Both the position numbers and the translations under genes were made by a program. From the NCBI GenBank assembly GCA_024364735.1, contig JAGFNQ010009487.1, forward strand, positions 62,001 to 126,000: a stretch of DNA of 64,000 bases, read 5' to 3'. This document shows positions 22,575 through 35,278 of the stretch, piece after piece. Below the pieces are notes generated by a model, which had not been told where the DNA came from, did not search any database, and saw only the letters and a program-made list of their open reading frames with translations. Source of the stretch: Boesenbergia rotunda. Lineage: Eukaryota; Streptophyta; Magnoliopsida; Zingiberales; Zingiberaceae. The stretch's first letter is position 1, and the number at the start of each line of letters is the position of its first letter.

Positions 22575-22924
22575 CTTCCTGTTGGATATATAATGTGAAT
22601 GGAAAAAGAGATGGTGGGACTTTAGTCCCACATTGGGATTCTCTAGTGAATGAAAAGTGAGGTGGAGAATAAAGAGGCTCCATTGTGAATGGAACTTTAG
22701 TCTCACATTGAGAGTCTCAAAGCATAAATGTTTGTTTATATTATTTCACAAGCATGATAGTTGTGAACAAATGCTATGGGAGATACTCTCTCTCATGCGT
22801 GGGTGCGCAGTGGGAGGTGCAAATCTAGGGTCCAGATTTGTACTAAACCAAGTGAACTCGTGTACGTGCATGACCTACGTGCGTCAAATGTCCGACCGGT
22901 CGGGGCAAAATTTGGGTCTGAGCC

Positions 22925-22933
22925 TATATAAAG
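22925..22933 (+). promoter_or_regulatory. TATA box of the solo LTR
   Basis: TATATAAAG lies about 540 bp before the LTR end, the expected place for the U3 promoter. Confidence 0.6.
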
Positions 22934-23199
22934 AGGTTGTGACCGAGAGCAAAGGATATACAAAGAAAGAAATTATCTTCCACCTCGTTCCCGACCTTCC
23001 TTGATTTAATAGCGTTCGGGTACTTCCTCAGTTTGCCACCCGCAACGAGTGTTCCGTTGTACCCGTGGTCCTGCTGTTGTATCCTGAGAGACAGACGTTC
23101 ATCTGAGCCTCGAAACACTGTCGGAAGCGGACAAATCTGTTTCAAGGAAACTGCGCTGCGCAAGCCTCAGCAACTTCCTGGTTGGGAGACGTCCGACTA

Positions 23200-23350
23200 C
23201 TGCTCGGGAGCTTTGCTTGGGAGCTCGGCTCGGGAACTCGGGTGCTCGAGAATACTACTCGAGAGCTCGGGAGGTACTGCTCGGGAGCTCGGTAAATCCT
23301 AGTCGGGAGACTCCGCTCGGGAATTCCAGCACGGGAGCTCGGGAGACCTG
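23200..23350. repeat. gggagctcgg short tandem repeats in the solo LTR
   Basis: About eight diverged copies of ctcgggagctcgg occur in the transcribed part of the LTR. The core GAGCTC is palindromic. The open frames across it are by-products. Confidence 0.7.
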
Positions 23351-23619
23351 GTTAGGAGACTGCAGACTACATAAAAGGCAGCTCGGGCCACTCAACAGCT
23401 AAGTTGAAATTATTTTTTGTAATTTTAATTTATTGTAAATTCTCCGAAAGGAGTCAGTTTCCTCCAACACTTCCTCCATCATGCTTATCAAAGTATCTTG
23501 AAAGGTGTTCAAGAGAAAAAGGGTTGCGACTACGAGTAAACAAAGACCATTCGAGATACCAACAAAGCTTCAAATATCATAAACCAAAGTTACCGTGCAA
23601 GAGAGCATCTAAGAACACC

Positions 23620-24844
23620 CAGGGCCGTCTTTAGACATAGGTCATTAAGGCCTATGCCTAGGGCCTCAATTTTTATTGGGGCCCATTATTTTTGATATAT
23701 TAAACATATTTTTTATTATATATTTTAAGAGAATGGAAAAGAATAAGGTCTTGATAAAAAATTTACGTATCTTATTTTTTAGTCAAAACTATAGATTTTA
23801 TAAAATCTTATTATGGTTCCAATGGATAGAGTCATAAGGGGTTCTCTTTTTAATATTTTAAATTTAATTTTTATTATGTATGTTATTTTATAAGATCTAA
23901 TGTATTCCTCTTCTATATCTTTCAACCCTAGTCTTCTCTCGTTATATTTATTTTTTTTGTTAGTGACGTTTTCTCTTTTAATTAGTAAGAACATGAATTA
24001 AAATTTTTTTATCCATACAATGCAAAATAAAAAATATTAGTCTTTTTTTGAGTTCCCCCTCATCCCTTGACTAGCTCCCCCTCTTTGTACTTCTCTCGCT
24101 CATTGATATTGGGAAAAAGAAATTACATCTAACGCTGTCATGTTGATTTGGTTGGTGCTATTATACTTCTTGCTTAATTAAGTTCAAATGTTGAGGGATT
24201 CATCCATATTGTGTTCGATCGAAATAGAAGATTTTATTATTTTTGAGCAATAGTGATTAGATATCTTTGTTATTTCGCTTCCTTGATAGACATTAAGTTT
24301 TGTATTTATTTATATGTATTTACAAAAATAAATTTTTTGATTTCCCTTTTATTTTTATTCTATCATTTACAACTATTTTGGTTTAGGTGATAAAAAATAT
24401 GATTTATTTTTTCTTTTGTTTCGTGCCTAAAATGACTTATTTAGATTTTAATAAATGATAATAGTTGGTTTGATCTCGTTACGATCTTCATTTTCTAAGG
24501 ATTATATTAAATTTTATTATTTTGTATATGTATTATTTATTTATTTATTTTTTGTGATTTACGGTGATGATGAGTTGAAGATGGAAACATGATTTTTTTT
24601 GCTATTATTGTCCCATTTCATTTATTCCTTTTTATAAGAGTTATTATTTTTGTCTTTTATTTGAATAATTAGACATATTTTTTTTTATCTTTCTTAGTTT
24701 TTAAACAATTCTAAATATATTTATTTTAGACCAAGTCGGTTGTCAGTTACAAATCCGAATGAAAAAAGATGAGTAAATTTTTTTAAACAATATTAAAGAC
24801 TTTTTTTTTTGCCTAAGGCCTTAAATAGACTTGAGCCGGCCCTG
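23620..24844. mobile_element. hAT-like non-autonomous element, 1,225 bp
   Basis: It is bounded by imperfect inverted repeats starting CAGGGCCG and by an exact 8-bp duplication, agaacacc (23612-23619 and 24845-24852). Eight-base duplications and CAGGG-type ends are hAT features. The interior is AT-rich with no transposase. Confidence 0.85.
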
Positions 24845-24852
24845 AGAACACC

Positions 24853-25497
24853 TACAGAAACAAGGGCAGCCTTTAGAGAGGATGTACGAAAGAATTTTTG
24901 AGTTAAAAATGGGCCTTTGAGTTGCAAAGGCAAGAGGGAATCAATAATCACGAGTAGCCGCTTTAGTTAAATCAGTCGACTTAGTCAAGAGATTAAGTCA
25001 AAAGAGAAAGAAATAACAGAAAAGCTGAAAACATAGCACCCCAAAGAAGAAATAATTAATTGGCAATGCAATCTGATGGGCTCAGTTCAAATAATGTGGT
25101 TGTTTCGATACTTAGAGGATTTGATACTTTGTCCATCGTTTAGCACATATGCCGATTGTCTTACAACTACTGGAAGAACGGGGAGTCCTTTAGGAGAATT
25201 GAGATATCATCAATTTAGTAATTTGGCCATAGCCATCTGCTTCTTGAATACAAAAGTACAAAACGTAAAGATTGCAGCCAAACCCACAATATACTTAGGT
25301 CAGATTAAATACACGAGCATATAGCCAGATTTAATAATACTATTTCAGAAGCCGTTATGGTATTTAAAACGACATTTCACACAGATCAAAACATGGGCAG
25401 CAAATATGAAGGGGTAGCAAAAGATCTCAAGTAGCAAACGAAGCAACAACTGAAACGGTACTGAGCTTTTAGTATAAGCAACCCCAACAGACACAAA
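24853..25497. other. Downstream flank of LIP5
   Basis: This probably contains the LIP5 3' UTR next to the stop codon at 25498-25500. A short plus-strand frame at 25076-25324 resembles nothing I know and is not supported. Confidence 0.45.
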
Positions 25498-28400
25498 CTA
25501 ATGAGTTTCAGCTGAAGGATTGGTCAAAAGTTCAAGCGATCGACGTAGGTGATCCACTGCGACAGTCACATCATCAAATGCAAGTGCTCCAACAGCAAAC
25601 CTTGCTGCTTTGTGAGCTTCAGCAATTTTCTCAGCAGATGGTTGATAATTGCTATCGTACTTGTACCTCTCAGAGGATGGAACAGTTTGTACCCCCTGAT
25701 TGAGGTGGGCACTGCTAGAAGTGTACAGCACAGGTGGTGCATAATGTTGAACAGGAGCAGATTGGTGAGGGTAAACTGCAGGATCTTGGGGGCGGTTGTA
25801 AGTAGGCTGATGAGTTGGAGGAGAAGGGAAGGCAGTATCGTGATCATGGTTGTATGAAGGCTGATGTGTAGGAGCAGAAGGGAAGGTGCTATCGTGGTCG
25901 TGGTTGTAAGAAGACTGATGAGTAGGGGCCGCAGGGAAGGTGCTATCATGAAAGCTTGGATAAGACTGAAAATTGGGATATGAAAAAGTAGGGTTTAGAT
26001 TTTCTTCCGAATTTGGAGGGATGTGTTGGTACTCGTTTCCATAGGAGTGATGCTCATATTTTTTAGAGTAATCAGGATACTCAGGTTGGCTAGTTGGTTG
26101 GACATGGTGAACATCATTAGGATACTCATGACGTGGGTACGAAGATGGTGCCTGACTAAAACCCTGTGGCTCATCAGTATTCTGAGGGGGTAAATCAGCA
26201 TTTCTATAATTATTCACAGAATGCTCACTTCCTCCTGAATTCTGTACAGGAAAAGAAAAAACAAAAAGAAGAATAGATAAGGTTCAACAATTCTGTGGGC
26301 AAGAAATGTGTAGTCAGCAATGAACAAATTACACATTCAAATTGACCTCGCGTATATGCTGGGGCAATGCATTGTCATATTGCTGACTAGATGGCAATCC
26401 ATCACTTGGTTGTGTGCCCTGACAAAGGATTAAAAAAAAAACGATGACACTATTAGGCCAGCCAAGCAAAATAAAAGTTGTCTCCACAACATTATACTAT
26501 GATTCATAAAAAGGAAACATTCTGTATTTTTTTGTATTTATATAGCTATGAAATACAGGTGATAGAGCATACATAAGTGTAGCTTGAGGGGCCTGAGGAA
26601 ATTGATTGATCAGGATCGCCACCTGGAGGACCTGGTTCAGGTTTCCGGCCTTCTTTAAGAGCTTTCCTTATATCTGCAGCTTTCCAAACTGCATACTTCT
26701 GTTTTTGCTCAATCTGGAAAGTACAGTATGATCAGAATTAGTCTACTTGCTCATATTAAACCAAAAACATAGTTCTTTATAAAATGGCGAAATGCAAAAC
26801 TTACTTCAGGCTGAAGTTCACCAAATTGATATAGTATCTCAAAGAAGATACTTGCAGCATAAAAAGTTTTTGCAGTATTCCTGTAATATTACTAGTACTT
26901 AATTTCCCAACCATTATGAGACTAAGAAAAACCAGTGAAATGTCTTAATAGATATGCATAGATAAATAAGAAAATGATAAAGAAACATGTTCCTTCACAT
27001 ACAGATCTGCACGACCAGCACGATCTTGCTTATCTGCCTTTGCAAAAAGATTTGATGCAAAACCCTCCACATAAAGGTTGTCCTCAGGCCCTAATTGCAA
27101 TGACTTTTTGTCCTGTGCAAAATCACAGAATCCGAATCAAAATGAAACAAATTATCATCCAAAATAGAAATAAGAGTATTAAAACGAAATTCAATGTGAT
27201 TCTCTACAGATATTAGAAAAACATAATTGTTTAAGTAAATTATTAATTGTCAGTTAGGAGTCACCAGAAGAAATTGTTATCCTACAATTTTAGAGTATTA
27301 TGCACATTTCTCTCTCTAGTTCTCAATTATATATAAATGTATATATATAATGATAGACAACGAAGACTAGTAAGACAAAACTATGAGGTGACATTTCTCT
27401 CCAATAATACTCAATGTTCAAATGATAATTCGTATGGTCTTCAATATGAAAACATAAGAAATCAATGCTAAATAATTGCAAAGTGCACAAGCAGATCTAG
27501 ATCCAACAAAAAGATAATATTTGCTTTATTAAAGTAATAAGAAAAGTAATAGATTTGATGTATATTATATATGTTAGCTTATGTACTTTGACATCTTAAC
27601 AAGTTCCATCACAAATACCCAGATGTTAATCTTCTTTGGTCTATTACATTTCCAAATAATGCATTATAGATCTCATTTCTACATTTTCCCTTCTCAGTTC
27701 CTGATGTCAACAGCAATATTCATGGTTCTTCCTATTTCATCTCCCAAATACTATCTCTATTTTTTTCTGAATACATCTTTTGTACTTGTTTCTTCTAGTA
27801 AATGAGGCACTCATCTCAACATTCTTATCTCAAAGGTCATAAATTGAAGGCCATAAAGCTGTAGATTGTCATATAATTTGTAAAGTCACAAACTCTCAAT
27901 TGTTTTGTGATTTTAACCTTTAATCCAGTTTCATTGCATATTCTATCCTTCCACATAAAGTAGAAACATGCCATGACAGTATTTGAAGATATATAGAACC
28001 ATTATGCCTAAGTACAAGATAAAGAGAAGATAGAACATGGCATACTCAAGATAGCTAGGACCGCGCGTTACCCAGTGGGATCGCACGATTCGACGAACCC
28101 ACCCCTTGCCGGCGATCCCGATCCCATCTCCAGCTCGCAATCGGCGCCGCGCGGTGAGATCGCCGGGCAAGATCGTGGGATCGTGGCGATTCCAGCGATT
28201 CAGGCGATTATAGTAACTCCGGTCGCAGCCGCCAGCCTGTCAAGAGCAGGACCCTAAATTTCGGACAACCCGTCTCTGCGAACCCTAAATTTCGCAACTT
28301 CTCTCGCCCTCGCCCGTTGCCGCCGCGAGTTTGGCCGCCGCCAGCCTGTCGCGAGCCTATCGCCGCCGCAAGCAGTCCCGCCAGTCACCGCCGCTGCCGC

Positions 28401-31400
28401 TGCGTCGCTCGCTTGCTTCCGCTGCGTCGTCGCTCGCTTCCGCACTTCCACTGCTCTGCCTCTGCACTTCTGCTGCTCCGCTGCGTGGTTGCGTGCCTGC
28501 GTCTGCGAGCCTCACAGGTTTTTAATGTTTTTTTAATACTCAATTTTAATTTTTTTTTCTTTTTTTCCCTCTGTTTTTTCTTCCCTCTGCGTGCCTGCTT
28601 TTCTCTGTTTTCTCCCCCCCCCCCTGCGTGCGTCTGTTACTCTGTTTGTTTAGTTTTTTCTCTGTTTTTTTCCCAGGCGAACCAGTTGGGTCTGACTGAC
28701 CCATTGAAGATGCTGATCACGAGTTGGGTCTGATTACGAGTTGAAATTTTCTGTTTTTTTCCCTCGCGAACCAGTTGCGTCTGTTCTTTCTCTATTTTCA
28801 TGGTTAAATTTTCTGTTTTTTTTTTCCTAATTTTCTTTTGGAGTTTAGGGTCAAATAATCTAGATGAAATATATGTGCGTGTGTTAGTTCTGGTAAATCT
28901 TACGATCTGTGTTACGATCTCACGTTTTACGATTTTGCATCCCACGTCCGATCCCAGGTAAGATCTCGATCTTAGCTACCTTGGGCATACTGGTGTGGTG
29001 TCAAATTTATGAGAAACATATCCATACCACATGAAATGAAATAAGAGTGTTTTATTACAATCAGTCAATCATCAATAATAAGGAACCGTGGGTGGCAGTA
29101 GAGGAAGGAGAAAGAGAAAACAAGAGCAGGAGATAAAGAGGTAGAGAGAAAAGCGGGGTGATACAAGCAGAGAAAAAAGAGAGCAGATAAAAATTCGCAT
29201 TATTGCCTCATTGCAAAATAGGAAGAACAGTTGGTACTTGCAACAAGGAAGTAGGGTAAACACCACTGCTGCAATTCCCTTCTTAACCCATCACTTGTGG
29301 GACAGCTGAAATGACTTTCATTTTGATCAGTGTTCTAATCTCTGAAATCATCTTTTTTACTCAATATATCCTTGTACAAAATCTTTTATCAACTATTTGG
29401 GAACTCTGAAAATCATATCTCATAGTTAGCTCTAATACCAATTGTTACCATCATCGAGGATAAGGAATCATGATCACTAGTAGAACAAGAGAAGCCAAGA
29501 GGATATAGATAGATAAAGATGTATAGTGATAAGCAGTGTTGTAAATAACGGTAAGCGGTGGCGGGGTAGTCAGTGACTGCCTACCGCCTCAGCTACCTAG
29601 GCGGTGCCTAGGCAGTTGAATTTTTTTTACTATTTTGTATACATAATATTATAAATAATCATTATTCTTTATAATATTTACATTTAATAAAATATATTAA
29701 TGTAAAATTTAAAATACCTAAATATTTAAAAATATAATTATATATATTAAATTAATGGAATAATTTTATTAAGCATTAATTAAGTCTATTTAAATTATCT
29801 CAATCATAGCTAGAAGCTGATTAAAATTATTAAACTAAAGTAATTGAATTAAATCCTAACTTAGAGCTCACCTGCGTACCTTGTTTCGGCCCAACGACGA
29901 GTTTAACGCATCACCAGGACCGTGTGACGAGTTTGGATACATCACCAGGACCAAGAGATGCCTCCAAGCCCGTCGTCGAACTCGGGTGACACCTCTGGGC
30001 CCGTTGTCGGGCCCGAGCGACGCCTCTAGGCACCACGATCGCGGAAGAAAGTGAATTACCGCCTAAAGAACCACCTTAGCCTGAGGCGGTGCAGTTGATG
30101 CCCACCTCCTGCCTAGGCAAACGCCTCAACCGCCATTTAAGAGTGAGGATATGAATACAGAAGGAAAGAGAAGAAATAACTTGTTATATTGCTTCCTTAT
30201 TGCCCAGTTGAGATTGAAGTCTTCCTAGATGAGTACAAATTCTTTAAAGTATCATATGGAACCAATCACTGTTAATTGTACTATGAGAAAATTGACTTTC
30301 AGATATACTAAATCGATTATGTGCCCTGCTTAATATATATTGAGGAGGAAAATTAGAAGTAATAAACTTGTATGGTTGTTTTCTAACTCACACGGTTCCA
30401 TATCCCTATTTCTATCTCTAATATTGATTTTCCCACCCATCCCCCAATTCAATATTATGGTGTAGGTAAAGGAAAAAATTCCATTAAGGTCTTATGTTGA
30501 ATGATAGTAAACACCAAGACTTTGTAATATTTGATTGGTCATAATTTTTTATTACAAATTTAAAATCTGAAGTCATGTTGGAGTTTTAGTTTTAACTTAA
30601 ACAATTTTATTAGATAGTAGAGTGTCAACGTATGGTATTACTAACGAATTAGAGATGAAGGGAGGAAGGAGACGAAGAAAAAGAAAAAGAAGGAAGCTAT
30701 ACAACAAGAGGGACAGGTTTAAAGTATCATTTCATATTGAAGTTTTGATCTCGATCATTAATGGAACCAAGTTGTGCTAACAGTCAACACACCTGAATAC
30801 ACATTAAAGTATGCTAAGATGAGCTTATATTCCTTAAATGCCTTTTAACTTTGTTTATTTATTTATAAAAGTATGTTTATAACAATTTGATAGGCAATTG
30901 AATTTATTTTATCAGATTATACTATGTTGATACTCTACATGTTTTGTCATGTATTAACGCATGCCGAGATAAAATTAGAGAAGTTTTACCCATTGTAATC
31001 TTTTTCACTTAGATTTTTTACTTATTTTCAGTAGGACTATATTAATTAGTACTAATTGAATTGAATTAAAAGGGTTCTCATTAGTATTTCTTCAATGTTT
31101 ATTGAGATATTCATATAAATTTTACTTCAATTTTCTTCCATTTAACTTATTGACTTGTAAAAATAATTTTGCAATAATTAAATAATAATGAAAAATTTAG
31201 TGAAATAAACTACAATAAACTCATCTGCACGTTTGATATATAGAAATTGCCTATGTTGATTAGTATCAGATTTTGATAATTTACCAGAATGATATGTTTT
31301 ACAATAGACCTAATGTGGTCTGACCCTTCCCCGGGGCGCACTGACATAAGCTTTGTGTATTGGATTGTCCTTTATACATTTCAACAATACTATCCGGTGC

Positions 31401-33249
31401 ATAGTATGATATTTCAAATCATGGTATATTCCATTTAGTTTCAAGGAATTCCTTATAAGATTTTTTCTAATAAAAAATATTTTCTCTTGCATATCTCAAC
31501 TTGCTTTGCAAATTAATTCCACAGACAGACGATTATATACGTGATTATACATAACATTTTTTAGTTAATGTAGGTTTTTGTCTATCAAGGAAACTATCAA
31601 TTGATATAGTTCTACAATCAATTTAAATTCAATTTCTTGATTGTCTTCAATTTTCAAAACTTATGAAATTCTTCAATCAAGCCCTCATTAACCAGCCTAC
31701 AAAATGTCTCAAATTATATATGACTAAATTAAGGTATTTTAGACATTCCCTCATTTCATCATTCTAGAGGATCATAAATTTAAGTATACCCTTTATCAAA
31801 AAATGTTAGCTCATATTTATCAAACCAAATGGAGCAATTTCACAATGATGGAATGTACAGTTTACCTACTGAATCATAAGAAATGTTAGCCAACCCAATA
31901 AATGCATTTCATATGTATGAACAGAAATGAGACAATGGAATGGACATTTTCAACACATGATCAAATTCACAATAGGCATAAACAGAAATGAATTTATAAA
32001 ATGTTCCTAGGAAATGTCCTCACTTACATTTATGGAGTCTTATATAAAGTATTAAAATTTACCAAACTTCTATCTATTATTATGATAATATGATCCCATT
32101 AATTAGGTACCAAAAGAATAAATGGATTCAAAGTGAAATCAAATCTTTATTGTATTATCGAAGATAAAATAAAAGCCACAACAATTCTCTAAAAGGATAT
32201 GGGATACACACATAAAAAAGGCTTGTCCCAGTATATATGTAATAGTTTTTGTTTTGGTTATGTGGGTTTATAAATACACATATCATTTATATCATTGTAA
32301 TTGAATTGAAATATAAAAAGATTGGTACCAATTAGTCATGGATCAAAATTTTCCTAATTAAAAATAAAATCCTTTTGAAATTTGGACGAATTTGGCAACA
32401 TAGCAAAGCAAAGGGGTAATGCAGGGGCCAATAACTCCATTATCCCCAGTTCAAATTCTAGTGTTGCCTGATCAACAAAAAAAAAGGAAATTCTTATTCT
32501 ACTGATGAATTTTGTCCACAGAGCCAAAGAAGGCAAGCCTACTTTTCTCAAAGTTTGGTCCTTGGGTGTGGTCCAAACCGTATAAACAGGGATAGAGTAA
32601 CTCTTATAGTAATTTGATTAACTCTCACTAGTTTTTCCTAATTGAAAAAGATAGTGAGAGACAATTCTGGGATTCACAATGATGAAAATCATAGATTGAA
32701 AGTCTCCAAAGGTTCCTAAAGGGAAACCCATTTTTTTATAGGATTGAAGAACTGATTGATCGGCGACAAGATGAGAAGAAAAAATTGGTATTCAGTGAAA
32801 TTCTTCCATTTTCCTCAAACAATCAAAATCCCCAATTCCAACATAAGAACGAACGCTTTTCAGGATAGCCAACAGGCATCACTAACAACCTTTATCCGAT
32901 CAAAATTCACGCAGAAAGATCAGAAGAAGGGTAAATAAGTACCTTCTCAAGTTGCTTCATGAGGGAAAGCAGAAGGGAATTGGTGGTCTTCGTGCGGTCC
33001 TTCTGTGGGATCTTCAGTCCTCGCTCCATCGCGTACAATCGACCTGCAACAAACCCATCGATTAAAAGTAAAAGAGGGGCAAACCTAGGGTTAGAAGCGA
33101 TGAGAATTGATCCCAGAAAAAGTAAAAGAGGAATCTATCGAAGTACAGTAATAGGCGACGAGCGGTTCGTGCTTCTGAAGCTCGTCGGCCCTTTGGAGGT
33201 AGGGCAGGAGGAGCTTCGCCGGCTCACCCTCGCTCCCCATGCCGGACAT
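25498..33249 (-). CDS. LIP5: LIP5/VTA1-like ESCRT-III/VPS4 cofactor, seven exons
   Basis: LIP5 (yeast Vta1) stimulates the AAA ATPase SKD1/VPS4 that recycles ESCRT-III during multivesicular body formation at endosomes. Exons on the minus strand: 33249-33147, 33043-32943, 27112-27003, 26880-26805, 26713-26573, 26418-26347, 26241-25498, predicting 448 residues against about 420 in Arabidopsis. All junctions are GT-AG and keep frame. The N-terminal Vta1 domain (residues about 8-165) has PYLQRADELQKHEPLVAYYC and ADKQDRAGRADL. A Pro/Tyr/His-rich linker follows, with repeated PTHQPSYNHD phrases. The C-terminal Vta1 domain (406-448) has AARFAVGALAFDD and SLELLTNPSA. The start could be the ATG at 33249 or 33240. 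Intron 2 is 5.8 kb because of transposon insertions. No defect was seen, so it is probably functional. Confidence 0.93.
28039..28991. mobile_element. hAT-like element in LIP5 intron 2, 937 bp plus duplications
   Basis: Imperfect inverted ends (CAAGATAGCTAGG at 28047, complement of CAAGGTAGCTAAG ending 28983) extend weakly for about 40 bp, including a gttaccca/cttacctggga segment. The 8-bp sequence ggcatact flanks both sides (28039-28046 and 28984-28991). The interior has a strongly GC-rich half (28060-28510) and a T-rich half. No transposase is present. Confidence 0.82.
29540..30142. mobile_element. Degenerate hAT-like element in LIP5 intron 2
   Basis: The ends are roughly inverted: cagtgttgtaaataacgg on the left and the complement of ccgccatttaagag on the right. 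Both are followed inwards by cctaggcggt/gcctaggc phrases, a composition common in plant hAT elements. The flanking duplications are imperfect (agtgataa versus agtgagga), so the element is old and its edges are approximate. Confidence 0.6.
31301..31350 (-). mobile_element. Short Au-SINE-like relic
   Basis: On the minus strand this reads cccggggaagggtcagacca followed by cattaggtctattgta. This resembles the conserved ccggggaagggtcggaccac...tctattgta region of plant Au SINEs as I recall it. Only about 50 bp remain. Confidence 0.5.
32560..32940. other. LIP5 intron 2, part nearest exon 2
   Basis: AT-rich intronic sequence with no recognisable feature, apart from the splice donor GTAC at 32942-32939 on the minus strand. 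Confidence 0.4.
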
Positions 33250-34352
33250 CAAACAGGTAAATTTATCTCTCCTTTTTACTTCTTCGGGTGTGAGGATCGG
33301 CGCTTCTCTCAGCAGATAACCAACGACGAACAAGTCGGCGCTTCCTTCGACGGGAAGGAAGAAGAAAAGAAGGCTCAAAAAGGCAAGCAGAAAGAAGAAG
33401 ATGAATTAGTAGCAATATCAAAAGGCAAAGTTTGTAATTAAAAGGGAAAAAAATCCATTAATTCTTTTCCAATAAATCAGAATATTATTTCTAAATAATT
33501 TTTTTTTAAAAATAATATTTATTTTTAAATTTTTACCCTAAAAAAAATCCTCCAATCTCCCTCTCCACCCTTTATCTAATTAGAATTTTGAAGTGTAAAA
33601 AAATAAATTATATTTTATAATTATTTAGAATCTCCGACGTAATTTTTAAAAAAAAATTATTAGAAGTTTTGATGGCAATATCGACACAAATAATCATTAA
33701 AAAAATAAAAGTATGATTACTTTGATAAAAAAAAATAATAACAACGATTAACGAAGTTTTTCTAACCTCGGGTGACCGGTATGATTCTACGGAAGTTTTT
33801 CATCGAACGCTAGGGTAAATCAGAAAGCGTTCACAGCGAACGGTCCAGAAGCCCAGCATCTCAAGATTCGCGTCCCATTTGGAGAAAAAATTCTTACAAA
33901 TACGTCGTAGCTGGGGATCAAATCGTTGATGCCTGGATTAACGACTAGTCGCCCTTCCTCTATATCATAGTCCATGGGATGATAAAAAATAATAAAAAGG
34001 AGGAGGAGGAGGAGGAGGAGGATAGGAAGAAAAAAAAATCACAAAATTATATAAAACTTCATGTATATTTTTTATTTTTTATAATAGTTTTCATCCTTGT
34101 AATTAGACTAAATGTATCTTTAATCTCACATACTAAACATAAGAAAATGATACAAAATTAAATTTTAAATGAGATTTAATGTCATTTTGTAGTTGGATGC
34201 TTACAACCATAAATTAGATATAAAAAATTGACATTAGTTTCAGCCTTTTTTTCATATATTTCACCACACATTTATATACCCCTCCCTCCTCCTCTTCCTC
34301 CTCCTCCTCTTCTTCTTGGATCATTACATCACATTCAATTTATTGGTGATGA
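33250..34352. promoter_or_regulatory. Upstream region of LIP5
   Basis: The first 200 bp upstream of the LIP5 start is moderately GC-rich and probably 5' UTR. Beyond about 33440 it becomes AT-rich. Simple repeats (GGA)n at 33998-34023 and (CCT)n at about 34281-34317 lie between the gene and the second MULE. No discrete TATA box or operator could be assigned with confidence. Confidence 0.4.
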
Positions 34353-34361
34353 ACTTTTCTT

Positions 34362-34557
34362 CGGCTTTTTACCAAAGGGCGTATCCAAGAATTGGTAATT
34401 ACCAAAAGGAGTATCATGCTTTCTTTTTTTACCAAAGGGTGCATCTCATATAGTGAACTTCCTATTATACCCTTCCCGCCAAGTGATGGCTTTCTTGATT
34501 CACATTTTCGAGACTTCCGGACCACTTTATCAGTAAAATATTATTTTATGGTTCGGA
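34362..34557 (+). repeat. Terminal inverted repeat of the second MULE
   Basis: It starts CGGCTTTTTACCAAAGGGCG and follows the large MULE terminal repeat throughout, including the triple TACC(A/G)AAAGG motif and the ending atggttcggatg. No partner is present because the other end is lost. Confidence 0.85.
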
Positions 34558-34934
34558 TGACCATGGATTGGATTTTTTTCATTCTATATATATATTTATA
34601 CCTTGCATAAGTCGATTCATCACGAATGTACATATATATTTCTACCTTACACAATTCGATTCATCACCAAGGCACCTGAGGAAGATAGGTGTTGAAGGAG
34701 AAAAAGCAAGCAACAGTTTGGTAACAAATAGAAATAGTAATGTAAGTATGATTGTCATCTTTGTTATGGTATCAAACCTAATTTTATACATGATAAACTC
34801 TTTTTACTATTTTTATGTTTGAAGAAGGACTCTAAGGGTGTCATGCATTACATAATTTGGGTTCTCTAAAATTTTTTTAACTTAGGCTAAATTAATGTTT
34901 GAATTCGACCTAGAGGGTGATATCTTACCATATC

Positions 34935-35235
34935 AGGCCCTAGGAGGGATTGAAATCAAATGATAGGAGAACCTGAAATAAAAGAACTTCAGGCCCTAGG
35001 AGGTCCTGAATAAAACGATTTCAGACCCTCCGAGGGTCTGAAATTAAAGGATTTCAGGCACTGAGAATGCATGAAATCAAAAGAATCAGGCCCTTGGAGA
35101 GCCTGAAATAAAAGGAATTCAGGCCTTCTCAGAGCCTGAAATCAAAATATTTCAGGCCCTGGCAGGGCCTGAAATCTTATGAATTCAGGCCCTCCCAGGG
35201 CCAGAAATCAAAATATTTCAGGCACTTGATTATGA
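34935..35235. repeat. GGCCCA-type palindrome array 7
   Basis: About eight decayed palindromic units use tcaggccc...gggcctga with centres such as ctaggaggga. The array sits in the intron directly upstream of the transposase exon, as array 6 does in the large MULE. Confidence 0.85.
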
Positions 35236-35278
35236 TTTTCAAAGTTTACTAAATGTAATTATAATTTATTTTTCAGGG

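Larger units (their letters stand above)
22580..23469 (+). mobile_element. Solo LTR, 890 bp, with 5-bp target duplication
   Basis: It starts TGTTGGATAT and ends CTCCAACA. The 5-bp sequence cttcc occurs on both sides (22575-22579 and 23470-23474). No internal retrotransposon sequence follows, so this is the product of LTR-LTR recombination. Its downstream part has a TATA box and a repetitive region built on gggagctcgg. Confidence 0.85.

Noticed and set aside
25076..25324. 82-codon frame downstream of LIP5
   Set aside because: No known motif, no conserved context, and a single short frame in the presumed 3' flank of a gene on the other strand.
25566..26201. Alternative-frame ORFs over LIP5 exon 7
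   Set aside because: Low-complexity shadows of the real, conserved LIP5 frame.
28317..28733. Ser/Arg-rich 138-codon frame in LIP5 intron 2
   Set aside because: It lies wholly within the hAT-like element and its GC-rich half, with no recognisable domain.
32385..32485. Possible tRNA-derived SINE (cccagttcaaattc box and A-tail)
   Set aside because: The B-box resemblance is weak, no convincing A box, and the candidate duplication is only about six bases; not enough to call.
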